A stretch of DNA of 64,000 nucleotides, taken from contig OX365949.1 in the NCBI GenBank assembly GCA_947247005.1, positions 18,727,130 to 18,791,129 of the forward strand, in the 5' to 3' direction. This document shows positions 13,101 through 28,100 of the stretch, piece by piece; the stretch's first letter is position 1, and each line of letters starts with the position of its first letter. The notes under the pieces are model-generated. The model ran no database searches and had not been told where the DNA came from. It was given only the letters and a program-made list of their open reading frames with translations. This DNA is from Spisula solida. Taxonomy: Eukaryota; Mollusca; Bivalvia; Venerida; Mactridae. The translations under genes and the position numbers were made by a program.

Positions 13101-16100
13101 CACTGAAATCATTCTTCCACAAGAATTTCACTAGACCACTGTTATTTCTGATTCCATAGGAATTCAACTGATATTGTCTTAAAGGGAATTTATTTTTGTT
13201 TATTAACTCCCTTTTTTAAAAATTACACATATTAAAAATTCCAAAATACTTTTTAAAAAGATGTCCACATATTAATATATCCTTATTTTTACGGGATTCC
13301 GATGGAATTTCTCTGGGATTCCAGTGGACATTCCCTGGATATTCCCTATGATTTTTTCGGCAATATCCAGTGGAAATTTCAGTTCAATTCTGCAGAAAAT
13401 GCCTTTGGATACAATTTTCACTAGGGATAGGGGATATATTAAATTTTTCTGCCTTTTACATTATTGTGGGCACACTTATTTTAATAGCATGTTAATCATA
13501 ATAGGTAGCTATTAAAATGCCAATTTAATTTTATGTGCTCCAGGTATATGAATGGTATTATTATAAGAATATCAGATAGCACAGAATGCATTCATCAATC
13601 TGTAAGTTTATAGGTAGACTTTAATAGGAATAAGTACAGTTAAGTCAATCTGATTTCTAAGTCATTAATGTCTGTTACAATACTTCCTTGCTGTGTGATT
13701 TGGGTCATACAAGCATCATATTTTCTCATCCAATTTCTTAGTTTTTGCTTTTAAATTGTCGAGTCATATTTATTCTGTAAAATGACTTTATCATTATTAT
13801 TCGTGGGGAATGATTATTTTTTATGCCCCCCGTATCGATAGATCGGGAGGCATATAGTGATTCACCTGTCTGTTTGTCCGTCCAATTCTGGTCCGGGCTA
13901 TTTCTCAAGAACCACTGCTCAGATTTTAACAAAACTTCATGGATAGCTTCACTACCAAGTGGAGATGTGCATATCGTAGGCACGTTCCAAATCACTCATT
14001 ATTCACACAGTTATGCCCCTTGTAAGATCGCACTATAACTATATACTAAATTCTTGTCCGGGCTATTTCTCAAGAACCACAGCTCAAATTTTAACAAAAC
14101 TTCATGGATAGCTTCACTACCAAGTGGAGATGGGCATATGATTGGCACGTTCCGGTTTGCTGATTATTCACACAGTTATGCCCCTTGGAAGATCGCATTA
14201 TAACTATATACTATATTCTTGTCCGGGCTATTTCTCAAGAACCCCTGCTCAGATTTTAAAAAAATTCATGGATAGCTTCACTACCAAGTGGAGATGCGCA
14301 TATGGTCGGCATGTACCGAATCACTGATTATTCACACAGTTATGCCCCTTGGAAAATCGTACTATAACTATATACTAAATTCTTGTCCAGCTATTTCTCA
14401 AGAACCACTGCTCAGATTTTAACAAAACTTCATGGATAGCTTCACTACCAAGTGGAGATGCGCATATCGTCGGCACGTTCCGGTTGGCTGATTATTCACA
14501 CAGTTCTGCCCCTTGGAAGATATCCAATATAACTCTATATTAAATTCTTGTCCGCAATATTTTTGGCTTTTTATGCCCCCGTATCGATAGATCGGGAGGC
14601 ATATAGTGATTCACCTGTCTGTCCGTTCGTCCATCCGGTTAACCCAAATTGACCGTTTCTTCTAGCATCAATATGGCTTGCAAGAAAGCTTCCATACTTG
14701 TATGGATGTTGTATATGAACACTCTCCACACGCCTGTATCACCTGACCCCATTTTGACCTTCACCTTGACCTAATTTTGGACTTAGACTTATTGAAGGGC
14801 CAAATTCTTAGTTAACCTAAATTGACCGTTTCTTCTAGCAACATTATGGCTTGCCACAAAGCTTTCATACTTGCATGGATATTGTATATGAACACTCTCC
14901 ACACGCCTGTATCACCTAACCCCATTTTGACCATCACCTTGACCTAATTTTGGACTTAGACTTATTAAGCGACCAATTCTTGTTAACCCAAATTTCGTCT
15001 TACACTAAGGCATTTTCTTTAAACTTGACATACTTGTTTACCATCATAAGCCCCTTATACTGACAAAGCCATGTAACCCTATTTAACATTTTAACAGAAT
15101 TATGGCCCCTGATTGGCTTTTTTATGGACTAGGCTTCCACGGGGACATAAGCGTTTATTGAACGCAGTCTTGTTTCATAATGTGGATTGAAGATAAATAG
15201 ATAATAGACACACCTAAGTTTATTGACATCCATGAGTTTCTGACCTCATAAAATAGTCTTTTTTAGCTCACCTGGAGACCTTTAACATGAGCAAGCACTA
15301 CGTAGTGCTTTCCATGGGAGGTAATCCTTGCCTTCTATATTTAATTGAACGGGAAGAAACTGAATAAAGGCGCTCGGTAGCGCTATGCTTAGGCAACAGA
15401 CCCGTGGTGAGCAGAAAACTTGGCGAGGCTCATCATTATCAAACATGGACTAAGTTGTACATGTCATCATAATTTGGACCTCTGATACTTAAATTAACAT
15501 AACAGTGTCACTCTTTCTCCTGGGGTATTCCATGAAACATTCATTGATATTTTTCGTTCTCATTGTTCTGAAATTGTGTGCTTGATCTTTGTCCTTTTGG
15601 TTTGTTCTTGTCTTCTGGCTGGCTCAGAATTGGTTTGTCTGAGGCGGTAGATTTTCAGGTTTTAAAAGCTCTTCAGTATTTTGTGCTCTGAGCTGCTTCT
15701 GATCAGTGCTATAAATCAATTATTCAGGTCAGTGACTTGTTTACATAACATTGTGTACAACATAAACATTGTAAATTCTCTTAATAATGTCTTATTAGTC
15801 CCCTACCGGCTTTTGACCGGAGGGGACTATAGGTTCAAAAATCTGAATCCTGACATAACTCAAACAGTTTCCAAGCTAGGTTTATGAAACATGGTGTGTG
15901 GATAGGGGGCAATAAGGGCATTATGCATGTGTAAAAATATTTTGATTCTGACAAAAATTGTGGTTGCTATGGCAACAGAAACATTGAAAATTGCTTTAAA
16001 CCTTTAGGGGACTTCTGTATTGCTTGCAATTCTTAATTACTTGTTTTATTAGATATTATTTGTATTAGTGAGAAGCTTTAGTGAATTAGGTGTTGGTTTT

Positions 16101-19100
16101 GACTCCCTTTTTTCACCAATTAAAATGTGTAAAACAATGTTACGATATTGCAATGTTTGTATACAAGTGACAGACCTAAATAAAGACTTTTAACTTGCCC
16201 CAACTTGTTACATTATTCATCTTTCAGTAAATTGAGTACAAAAATAAAGGAGTAAGTGGAACCACATGACTAAACAACGGAGGTGTTTATCATTATTTTA
16301 TTATACCGACGTTATGGCTTAACACTTAAGCCTTCATCAGGGTTTATACATGACAAATTGCTGCCCTAAGTACTAAAAAAGTGGATTTTTTGGTCACATG
16401 ACGTCATGTTGCCATCACATGACGTCATGTTGCTATCACATGACGTTGTATTGTCTGATGTTCTAAAATTAGACTAAATTTCTCAAAATAGATAAAATTC
16501 TAAAAACAGAATAAAATTTTTTAAATATACATTAAAGAAGAAGAGTTCCTTGAGTTGTTCATTAAGAATCTAAGTAGATTTGTTTTTAAGGGTTCTTATT
16601 TGCTTGTAGTGAAGTATTTGATTGTCCATCTGTGCTGCTATTCAGTAGAGTCAATTAAATTTATATATTCTGTGCAATACAGTACCTTTATTACAATATA
16701 TTCATGCATAATGGTTCGGAGTTAACATATTCAGATAATGCAAAATTGTTTAGTCCATACAAAGAACATAGTCAACTTGAGATTCAAGAATTTTGTGGAA
16801 GGATTCTAATGTAAAATGTGAGATGTAATTTATTACATCCCCCACTGAAGTGAAGTTATTAAAAAAGAAGCTCATTTATTATTTAAGATTCTGTTAATTG
16901 ATTTCTGATTGGTGTTTTATGGGTTAATAAGTGACAATAAAAACATGGCATGTACTTGGTGTTACTGTGTGTATCATTCACATTAATGGGTGACCTAATT
17001 CTGATCACTTAATTATTGCCATTGATACTTTATGTTTTAATTAAAAATATTGGATCATAATCCTTGGAGTATAATTTAGCTGCGTGGTATTCAGTAGTAT
17101 ATCAGTGTACGGAAACATGTGACTAAATTGGTACTTCACAGCACCGGCACGAATACCACATGGAAATCTTCATATTAGGATAGTTTGTCATTTCTTGTTG
17201 AGTACTTGGTGAGTCCAAGCAAAATGTTAACACTAGCAAACTTTATGAAATTATCGTAATATCTGAAATTTCTAGGTCTAATGTGAAAATTGGTCATCCA
17301 GGATCAAACATCGAGGTCATCAGAGATGTGAAAAAACTTTCACTCCATAAAATTCACAGGTTTGACTCAATTGTTATGGAACCTGGTCATAAATCATTAA
17401 GGGGCAGCAACAAGGCTGATAACTCTGTGACCAATATTTATGGAGTCATCTGCCCATGTTTTGACTTACTATATATATATATACATAGAAAGAGTGGCAC
17501 ATTTTACACATAAACTAAGTTCTCTCAAACACTATCAAAGCTTTCAACTTGAAAGTCAGTACACTCGAGGAATATGATGACCTACATCTACTGACAAGAG
17601 GAAACAACTCTTTACAGCATTTTATTAGAGTTATTCCCCTTTTCTGCTTTTGCATCTTTACACAAATATGTCAATTACTCGAAGACTATCAAAGGTATCA
17701 ACTTGAAACTCAACATAATTCACATGCACAAGGGGAGTCCATACTGATAAGGCTGATAACTCTGTGACCTATATTTATGGAGTTATCTGTCCTTGTTTGG
17801 ACTTAGTACATAGAAATAGTGGCAAATTTTACACATAAACTGAATTTTCTCAAACACTACCAAAGCTTTCAACTTGAAAGTAAATACACTTGTTGAATGT
17901 GATGACCTACATCTACTGACAAGAGGAAACAACTCTATACAGTATTTTATAAGAGTTATTCCCCTTTTCTGACTTTGAATCTTTACACAAAAATGTCAAT
18001 TACTCAAAGACTAGTTGCTATCAAAGGTATTCACTTGAAACTCATCATATTTATCTACCTTCACAATGGGGTTCCATACTGACAAGGATGGTAACCCTTT
18101 GACCTATTTTGATGAATTATCTGCCCTTGTTACTCTTAGATTTTTGAATCACAGATGTGCAAGGGTACTATTAAGTATGCGAAAGTCCAGCGTCCAGCAC
18201 TCGTTGGTGGTGCTCTTGTTATGAATTATCTTCCCTTGTTACTCTTAGAATTTTCACTCACAGATTTGCAAGGGTACTATCAAGTATAAGAAAGTGGAGC
18301 GTTCAGCACTCGTAGGTGGTGCTCTTGTTATGTTTGTCCATGTGATGTGTAATCAGTGTGTTCTGTTTGTGACTTTTGTGCTCTACTGTTTCTGTTGAAT
18401 GCTGCCTTCATTGTTAGTCCCCTACAGGTTTTTGACCGGACGAGACTATAGGTTTGCCCTCCGTCCGTCAGTCAGTCCGTCCGTCCGGGCCAACATCCAA
18501 TGGTTTATGAGGTTCATTTCGTCCGTCCATAATTTTAGTTAAATAAAGAAGGAAATCCACATAAACCAGTTTATGTGGAAAAAAAACACATAAAGATCAA
18601 AGGAAAAGCCCCGTAAACCCCAAATGTTGGAACGTCCGTCAAAATATCTGGATCCTGACATAACTCAAACAATTTCCAAGCTAGGTTTATGAAACCTGGT
18701 ATGTGGATAGGGGGCAAAAAGGGGATAATGCACGTCCATAAATATTTTGATTCCAACCAAAATTGTGGTTGCTATGGCAACAGAAACATTGAAAATGGCT
18801 TAAAACCGGTAGGGGACTTCTGTATTGCCTGCAATTCTTGTTCAATATGTTATTATCTTTTTGGTCACAATGATTATATCAATTAAATCTATGTCAATTT
18901 CGATATTGGGCCTTCTGTACTGAAACCTAAAAAACCAGGCAGTTCAAACAATATGAAAAACTTCTGCATGCAATAAATGCTGCCTTTTCATAAAAGTTAC
19001 AGGGTCTGCTTGTCATGAATTAAAAATGATTACTTAGGTTAGCTAAGTAGCCTGCAGTACCAAAACATGTGAATGACCTAGGCCCTTTGGCTGTCTTGGT

Positions 19101-22100
19101 GTAATAAACTTGGTATAACTTACCTACTAGAATGTATGTTGTCCATGTCTGATACTCAGTGTAACAGTATGGGAATTCAGTTTGACACTGACAGTGTAAC
19201 AATATGGGAATTCAGTCTGATACTGACAGTGTTACAGTATGGGAATTCAGTTTGATACTGACAGTGTTACAGTATGGGAATTCAGTTTGATACTGACAGT
19301 GTTACAGTATGGGAATTCAGTCTGATACTGACAGTGTAACAGTATGGGAATTCAGTCTGATACTGACAGTGTAATAGTATGGGAATTCAGTTTGATACTG
19401 ACAGTGTTACAGTATGGGAAGTTCAGGCTGATACTGACAGTGTAACAGTATGGGAATTCAGTCTGATACTGACAGTGTAATAGTATGGGAATTCAGTTTG
19501 ATACTGACAGTGTTACAGTATGGGAAGTTCAGGCTGATACTGACAGTGTAACAGTATGGGAATTCAGTTTGATACTGACAGTGTTACAGTATGGGAAGTT
19601 CAGGCTGATACTGACAGTGTAACAGTATGGGAATTCAGTCTGATACTGACGGTGTAACCGTATGGGTATTCTGAGTTTGTTAATTACCTGAAGAAACGTC
19701 AGATCCTTATCCTGTTATCCTATTAGTTCCAACATCTGTCCCCTTAAGGACATTAATGTACTACTGGAATTAATTGGTTTCTAGTTTTTCTAAAATTCGT
19801 TAACACAATTTCTTCCTAAACATTTTTTTTTACAAATGAGAAATGTCCCCAAAGACTTAATTATTGCCGTAGGTTCTTTTCTGTTTCATTTAAATTTGTA
19901 TTTGTTACTATGGTTATAATCTGCTAAAGCAATAAAAAGCTGGCTCTATTATCCTCTTAAATTGTCTAGAAAGTATCTTTATTAAACAAATTTTATGTCC
20001 CTATGGAGGGCCTGGTGTTCTATTTCTCCCGACCTACTTATTTGTGATAATGTCAATGATGTATAGTTATAATCTATGACTTAACACCCTAGTATTTGAG
20101 ACTTAGTCTAGGACTTATCATGATAAGTAGCTTTAATTTGCTTTACTATGGCTGACAGTATAGTGCACCCAGGATAATGTGAAAGGCGGGAAAAGTTGGT
20201 ATACTGTATTCCTAGAAATGGTTTCGCGCATTTTAAGTAAGCGACTTTCGCGGGAGGTATCATTGCGCGAAGTTTAATAGCCGCAAAAATGTTCCCTCCA
20301 ACGAATCCGCGCACATTTCTAGCTTATTCATACTAAACATGCTAAAATCGCAAAACATTCGACGAAGGATAATTGTACTTGCACATACATGACGTGGGAA
20401 CTTCTCTCAATAAATCCATCTTTATAAAATCTAAGAACAATTGCGCTAATTTTCTCAATATAAACATCAATTTCGATCCTCTAAGAATCGTGCATATTGT
20501 AGCTTGTGTAGACATAAACACTGCTATGACGTAGCGTGTAATGTGCTCAATGTAAACAAGCACAGGGGTACATGGTTGGGGTGTTAATGAATCAGTTTAC
20601 TTCTAGGTAGAATGTTTGTTTTTGTCACGATTAAAGTCAATGTATTCCTGTACAGGTATTCACAATAATCATTTCACATTTATTTGTTAAACATGTACTG
20701 TCGGTTCAATAAGTAATACTAATGAGGGAACTGTCCCATTCAAAAGAATAGGGGAGGCTTATGATTTATATAATAAAATAGATACCTTCAATCAATAGTA
20801 TAATACTCGGAAACCTGTTTTCACATCGTCTCGTTAGTCGAGTGGGTAAGCATGCCGCTATTATATTTATAAGTAATTGTGCTCAATCACGCCACTGGTT
20901 CTACACCCATCCAAGTTACTTTAATTTTAAAAGTTTTTTTTATCTTTTTACAAGCACCTACGAGTATTTTTATGCGTAACTTATATAATAACGTACATAA
21001 AGTAAGGTATGCAGTACGTAGATTAATTTTGGTGTTATGTTTTCATTCTTTATCAAGTCGTATTTCAATTATTTTATTTTTATATGCAGTATAACACTTA
21101 TATAATAGGTTTTGATATTTTCACTACAACATGAAACTTAGATCACTTTGAAGTATCAATTCATTAAAACAGCAGTATGATATAAGACTTTATAATATGG
21201 ATACATGTAATAAAAAAAGTTGGCCGAAGTGGGGATCGAACCTACAACTCAGATTAAAATAGAAACTTGAAGGAAGTGAGGGTTTATCCACTACACTACC
21301 GCGCCTTTGATAAATGGAATGAGAGTTGCACACTATTTGATATCGAACCAATATAAAGTTTACCTGACGGGCGAGTTTATGTTTATAACCGTTATCATTT
21401 GACTTTGAACGCACTGTATGTTTGGTGGTTAATTTATAATAATAACTATTTACTGGTTTATGTTGATAACACCTAGTGAAAACACTTCATGAAATCCTTT
21501 GTTATAAAGAGATTAATTGATCATCGTAATTGTTATCAGGTCAGCTAAGGTCACAATCAATTGAATTTGATTTGTGTATACACGGATGGTGATGACAAAC
21601 TGTCCTATTGAAATTGCAAGATGTGTCAAACATACCTTTATGCCATAGCGACTTTTGTTTCGCGGAATTCGCGGGCGTTATGATTCCGTGAAAACTAGTA
21701 GCCGCGAATATGCCGACGGTATGAAAAACGCGAAATATTGTATCCGCAAAAGTATCTAGGAATACAGTATTCCACAAAGATGGATTACAATTATGTGCAT
21801 CATTATCAGTGATGTTTTAAGTACAATACGGACCTTATCTGCTTATTTAAGTAATTTGTAAAACCAATTTTGCCACAGTTGACCAAACCGATTAATGTTT
21901 GTAAATATCCCATTATCCTAGCAGACTATAGTTGGTGACATCGTTTTTGACTAAATTTATGTTATTTGATGTTGAGCTTCTGGTTTATTGGGCTAGAATG
22001 GATTCCCTGGAGATGTTACTTTTGTAATACATCTAGATTAAGTAGCAAAATGTCTAGTGTGTCAGATAATTATGGTGTTGTACATCCAAGTATCAAGCTG

Positions 22101-25100
22101 CATATATGTAGACAGACAGATAGTCATGGCTTACTGAATTAGCAAGATAACCCCTGCAAAATGAAGCCTTACAGTTCATGAATAGTTCATGATTTGTTCA
22201 TGATTTGTTCTTAAACCAATTTCACGAATTGTTCATGAATTGTCAGTGAACAAAAAATGGGACATGTCAGTGTAGTGTTCTTGAAATTTGAGGTTCATGA
22301 ACGGTTCATGAACACTTATGGCATGAAGTCTTCATTAACTGTTCATTCCAACTAATGTCATGAAATATCCATCAACATTTGGGATTCATGATCATTTTTG
22401 TTCTGTTTTTCAATGTCCCATTTTCTGTTCATGAACTGTCAGTGAACAGTTCATGAACCATAGTTCTTCAAATGTTCATGAACTCACTGAGGCCTTTGTG
22501 AAATGTTTAAGAACACTCATGAACAGTTCATGAACAACCCATGAAATAAACTGAGTGTATCAAAATGCATTAAATAAAGCTGTATTGGATACATGAAGAC
22601 ACAGTCCATCTAACATGTGTTATAAGTATTAAACTAGTAAATATATTATGGATACAATCATTGACGCATGATATTTCAAAAAAATAAATATTTTGCATGT
22701 ATGTTCACAAAAGTTTCAAATTGGGAACATACATGTAGCTGAAGGATGATCTACTTGCCTGGATATCAGATGAAACTTACTGGAACATTGTATTTTTACC
22801 ATTACTATTATTTTCCTCAATCAGAATAATTGTTTAGCTACCTTTTGTACCTTTGCAGCAAGATATTCTGTTCACATTATTATCATGAACACTTCATGAA
22901 CACCTCATGAATTCTTATTCTTAAAACCTCATGCTAAGCGTACCCCACCCACTTCCTAATTTGTTTGTTCTATATTTTTAGTTTGAACAACTATTCTTAT
23001 AATTAAATATTAGTCACACAAGATACTTTTAAACTTGACATGTTAAGCTCTGTAACTTACCTTTTATAAGATCACTCATTTAGATAAAAACACTCATTAA
23101 AATTTGTCAAACATCAGCACATGACATTCCTGTCAGCCATTTTGAAAATATGTGATGTTGTCAACATGTGACAGGAAGTCATGTTTCATGAACACTTCAC
23201 ATAAATGCTGCATTCTGATTGGATGAAACGGTAATCAATCGACAGACTCCTTTTTCATTCATTCTATATCTAGCTTCCTTCATCGGCTGGGACATGTTAA
23301 TGTACTTCAGCGTCAAATGAACTGTAATTCCAATTTTATTTGTAACAACTAAATAATTTTCTATAAGATTTAAATGATAAATTTAAACAAACCCGCATTA
23401 TCCATGTTTTCGTGGTATTTGCCGATCCTGGAAGTCGACGCTCATAACAAAAACTTGTATGACGTAACGTTTGTTTTTCGCGACGTAACATACGCAACGT
23501 CGCCTTAAAATTCCCACCAATATGTAATTAGTTTGAAATACAAACGTATTTACGGAAGTTATAATGTAAGTTATATTCTAAAATAGCGTTATAACGCATG
23601 TTTTTCGTGTTTTGACATCTGCAGAGTCCGTGGAGAGCGTTGCTGCCCCCGCGCTGATTGGCTTTGTTACTTAATTTATTTAGCTTCGTTCATCTCCGGA
23701 GACCACGGATTCCTACGCCACGACTAAACATAACACAATGGTAACAGTTGAGTCCCTATAAAAATTAACAACACTTTTTTTTTTTTATTGTAATTATAAG
23801 AATTGAACACACATTTTCTGCAGTTCATCGGTGTATGAACTGTCGGGAAAACCACGCCAAATTTTTTACATAAACGCCTACGGTTCATACACCGATGAAC
23901 TGCAGAAAATGTATATTCAATTCTTAAATGAACTCACTTTAAGAACATTTCATGTCCAAAAGTTCATGAACTCATTTCAAGAACATATCAAGGCCTGTTT
24001 ATGAACAATTCCCTAAGCTGATAGTTGCCATGATATTTGCTATAAATCTAACCTCTGTAGAGCAACAACCTCTGAACAAAAGTCAATATTGGCATCTCCC
24101 AAGGGTTGTTGCTCTTCTAAGGTTATACTGTAGATTGAAGTGGTGGAGCATGGTTTTCAAATATGAGGGAGCTGCATGTGGGATTGGCACTTAAAATTTC
24201 ATCTGTTTGATGCTAACTGGACTGTACTCTAAAGTCTAGTTATTAATATCATTGACAATTCAAGGTTTCTATTACTTATTTACTTTCAGTGTCCACCAGT
24301 GGCTGTTGCAATAGCAAAGGCAAGAAAAGAAGGGAAGAGTTTTACCAATTGTAACAGTGTAGAATTCTCTGTAGTTGAAATCAGTGACACAATGGGCTGG
24401 GACAGTGGTCCAGTGAAAAAAGAACTCAAGCTTTTACAATGGAACTTTGATTCAGGTAGGTTTGTTCAACTATTGTTCAACACTTCACTCCATACATGCT
24501 ACACTTTTTACTAACTTAGTCCTCTTTGTGTACTTCGACATCAGGCTGATTTCAGCTTTCTCCATTATGATCTGTCCCTGGCTGTCTTTTCTGCTTCCTT
24601 CCAAGCCTGTTCCATCGCTTTCAACTCTTCATCTACTATTCCCCTCCAGGTTTCTTTTGGTCTTCCTCTCTTTCGTCTGGAGTCCATCTTAAAGAGCAAC
24701 AGTTGTTGGATTTGTCTTTTTATGCCCCCGTATCGATAGATCGGGTGGCATATAGTGCTTCACCTGTCTGTCCATTCGTTTGTCCATCTGTCCCTGTTTA
24801 ACCCAAATTGACCGTTTCTTCTAGCATTAATATGGCTTGCTACAAAGCTTTCATACTTGCATGGATGTTGTATATGAACACTCTCCACATGCCTGTATAA
24901 CCTGAACCCATATAGACCTTCACCTTGACCTAATCTTGGACTTAGACTTATTAGAGGACCAAATTCTTGGTAACTGTATATCGGGTATATTTCCCGGGGG
25001 TCTGATTTTCACTATATTCGCGGTCGACATAGATAGCGCGAAATCTAAACCCAGCAAAATATTCACCTCACAAATATACAAATTTTGCAAAGGGAGACAA

Positions 25101-28100
25101 TTCATGATTAAAAACATGTGAAGAAGCAACAATAAATAAACCAACATTGACACAGCAATAAGACTACGACTTAAAATAAATTACAAAATATAATTCGAAA
25201 TTAGATCTTTGTATAACGTGTGTAAACTCTATGCATGTGTATCAAATATTATACATGTATGTGCATCATTTTTTTCTCAACGTTAAAAGGTGTTGATTAT
25301 AAGCAGGTTCATCAAACTTGTTAAATCTAATGATTTTGTTTGCAAAATGTATAATGTTTGGCGAAAAAGTATTATATATAAAGGGATAATGTAATGTATG
25401 ATGTGTAATTGTAATTCTCTTGTCTACTCACAGGGGCACCCAAGCGTACAGGGTTAATGGTAGAATTTTCAGACCTGGCATATCATTTTCGAACCCCTGG
25501 TGATTTCAGTACTGAGGAATTAGATGACATTCTGCAGTTTCTGCATGAGCGAATGCAAAAACAGGAAAAATCCGAAATCCAGAATCTATCAAGACTCTGT
25601 AAAGCTTTAAAGAGGTTTGTACGAAAATGCTTTTGTTTCATTTAGGCCCCCCCCCCCCTCAAAAGGAAATTTGATGAGGGGTTTATTTGTCAAGACCAAA
25701 ATACTTCTAAATATTGACTCAAGAATGGTTGTAATGTTTTTCAGACTTCATAGGGAGGTAGGTAGTTATCAGTAGATGAGCACTATTGTTTTAAGTTAAA
25801 GGGATCATGTGCATCAGCATCTGAGTGTGCGTTGGTTAAGTTTCACCATAGGGTCTTGTCTTGCATGCGCAGGTGAGCGACCCTAAGGGCCCTTTATTCA
25901 TAGATTTTGGGGAAATTAATAAACCCCTTTAAACAGGAAATAACATTTAAAGACACAATTGGCCTTGTCTGTACTCTAACTCAAACAGATTTTGTGCGAT
26001 CGTCTTCAAACTTGCTGACAATGCTTATGGACGTAATATCTAGGCCAAGTTTGATTATAGGCCTTCTTGGGTTATGGTCCTTCATTTACCAAAAAAAAAG
26101 TGAAATAGGCCTTGTCTGTACTCTAACTCAAACAGTTTTCGTGCGATCGTCTTCAAACTTGGTGGCAACGCTTATTGGCATAATAGCTAGGCCAAGTTTG
26201 ATTCAATGAAAATAGAATGAACTCGGAATTTTGTATGCCGAATCTAAATCTGACCCCATTCTCAAAAATATATGTGTTGTACATAAACAAACATTGTCAA
26301 TCAAACTTATCATGAATTCGTATTAAATTTAACACATCTTCATGTTGTGTGTACTTTTTGGTGCATAATAAAATAAGGACATTATTGCACCTGTGTTGAG
26401 TCATTGGTGTGTATTAAATCTTGCTATGCATCTTACTTGACTTGTGGTCTTGCAAGATACAGATAAATCAAGCAAAAGCATTCCTATAAATTAGTATGAA
26501 TATAGGAAACAACTGATATGGTGCATTTGTCAAAACCGTGTATATAGTTTGTGATTATAAAGATTAGTTTAAAGATAATTGTTTAAAAATGTTTTGACAT
26601 AATATCGGCTTTTATTTCACAATCAATATTTTTTGTCACTAGCACAACCAAGACGGGCGTATTTTGTGACATTTTGGCACTCTTGTTGATTTCCTGAAAC
26701 TAGGTAATTCAGCTTTTTGATAGCTGGGACTTGGGCAGTTCATTTTCTTGTTCAGTAATGTGTTGGATATTGTGCTGTGTAATTGTGGTATGTGATGTTT
26801 TTATGTCTTCTGTGCTCGGCTGGTTAAGTTGAGTGCTAGCTGACTTCGCTTCCAACTTCATATAATCATTTTGCTGGTAGTGGTCAGTAAATCTGTTGCA
26901 GAAAATTTTATTACTTTAACAAATTTTATTGGATTCAAACAGTACTTTATTCACTGGATCTTTACAAATCTGATTTGTCAAAGAGACACTTCAAAAACAC
27001 ATAATGTCTGTTTAATCCTAGTGACAGGTTATGACCCTCACCTACCTACCTGCCCGGCTTCCCGCCTGCCTGCCCGCCTACCTACCTACCTACCTACCCA
27101 CCCACACACCCACACATACAACCACAATCCCTACCCTACCCAAGATTGGAATGGGAAAAAACAAAATTTATTTTTGTCCTAATCTTCTATATCAGTACAA
27201 CCTTGTAATACATGGTACCTTGACCTTATACCTTGAATTGTAAGACGGGTTATCAAATTAATCAGAATCACAAATGTATTACATAATGACATCAGTGATG
27301 CTAATAGTATGATAGGTGTCTATGATCAATTCATGACATCATGTACCATGTCATTAAACTTTTATCAAGCATGTTTCATGATTTAAATACAGATTGGTAG
27401 TTACATACAGAGAGACATGTTTGCTAATTTTGGTCACTAAATTAGTGAATTACTCATGTCATTGCATGATTGCATGTTGTAAAAGTTCTTGCTCAAGATT
27501 TTGTCTAAGCTACATCAAGGTTATATGCCTATATATATGAACCAGCGTTGAAATGTACTTTTTTATAGTGATATTCCATATATGTTATGTCGGTCAATAT
27601 TCAACTTGAAGGTTTTTATAATGATATTCCATATATGAGCCGTTCTCCAGAAAAACCGGGCTTAGTGACAAAATTATGAAAATCATGATAATATACGAGG
27701 GACGTTCATTTAATACCCGGACGATCAATATTGCTGGAAAACTATTGGACAGATATAATTTGTGTTAAATGAACGACCCTCATAGCATTAAAAGGACAAG
27801 ACCCTTTTGAACAGTTTCTGAAAATTTGAGAAAATAATAACACCCAATTATTAAAATTACAGACCTTTAGAACTTATCACTCACACCTACTTTTTGAGTA
27901 ACATCGCAAACGTCACCCAAACGTAATTTGACGTAACGTTAACATGCACTTCAGAAATCCAGCATTTCATAAATTCCTGACGTAATCACAATTTAGACTT
28001 ATATTTTTATTTTGATATATCAAAAGCATAAATATTTGCTAGAGAAAAGTGGCTACTGATTCTAACTACTCATCCCTCGTTTTTCTTAATATGGGTTCTC

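Larger units (their letters stand above)
20180..21780. other. Interval bounded by two inverted CG-rich repeat fragments
   Basis: At 20195-20330 there is TACTGTATTCCTAGAAA followed by TTTCGCGC and GCGACTTTCGCGGGAGG. At 21640-21775 the related GCGACTTTTGTTTCGCGG ends in CTAGGAATACAGTATTCC. The outer words are inverted matches, so the two fragments face each other about 1.5 kb apart. The interior is AT-rich and contains two tRNA-like fragments. Confidence 0.45.
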
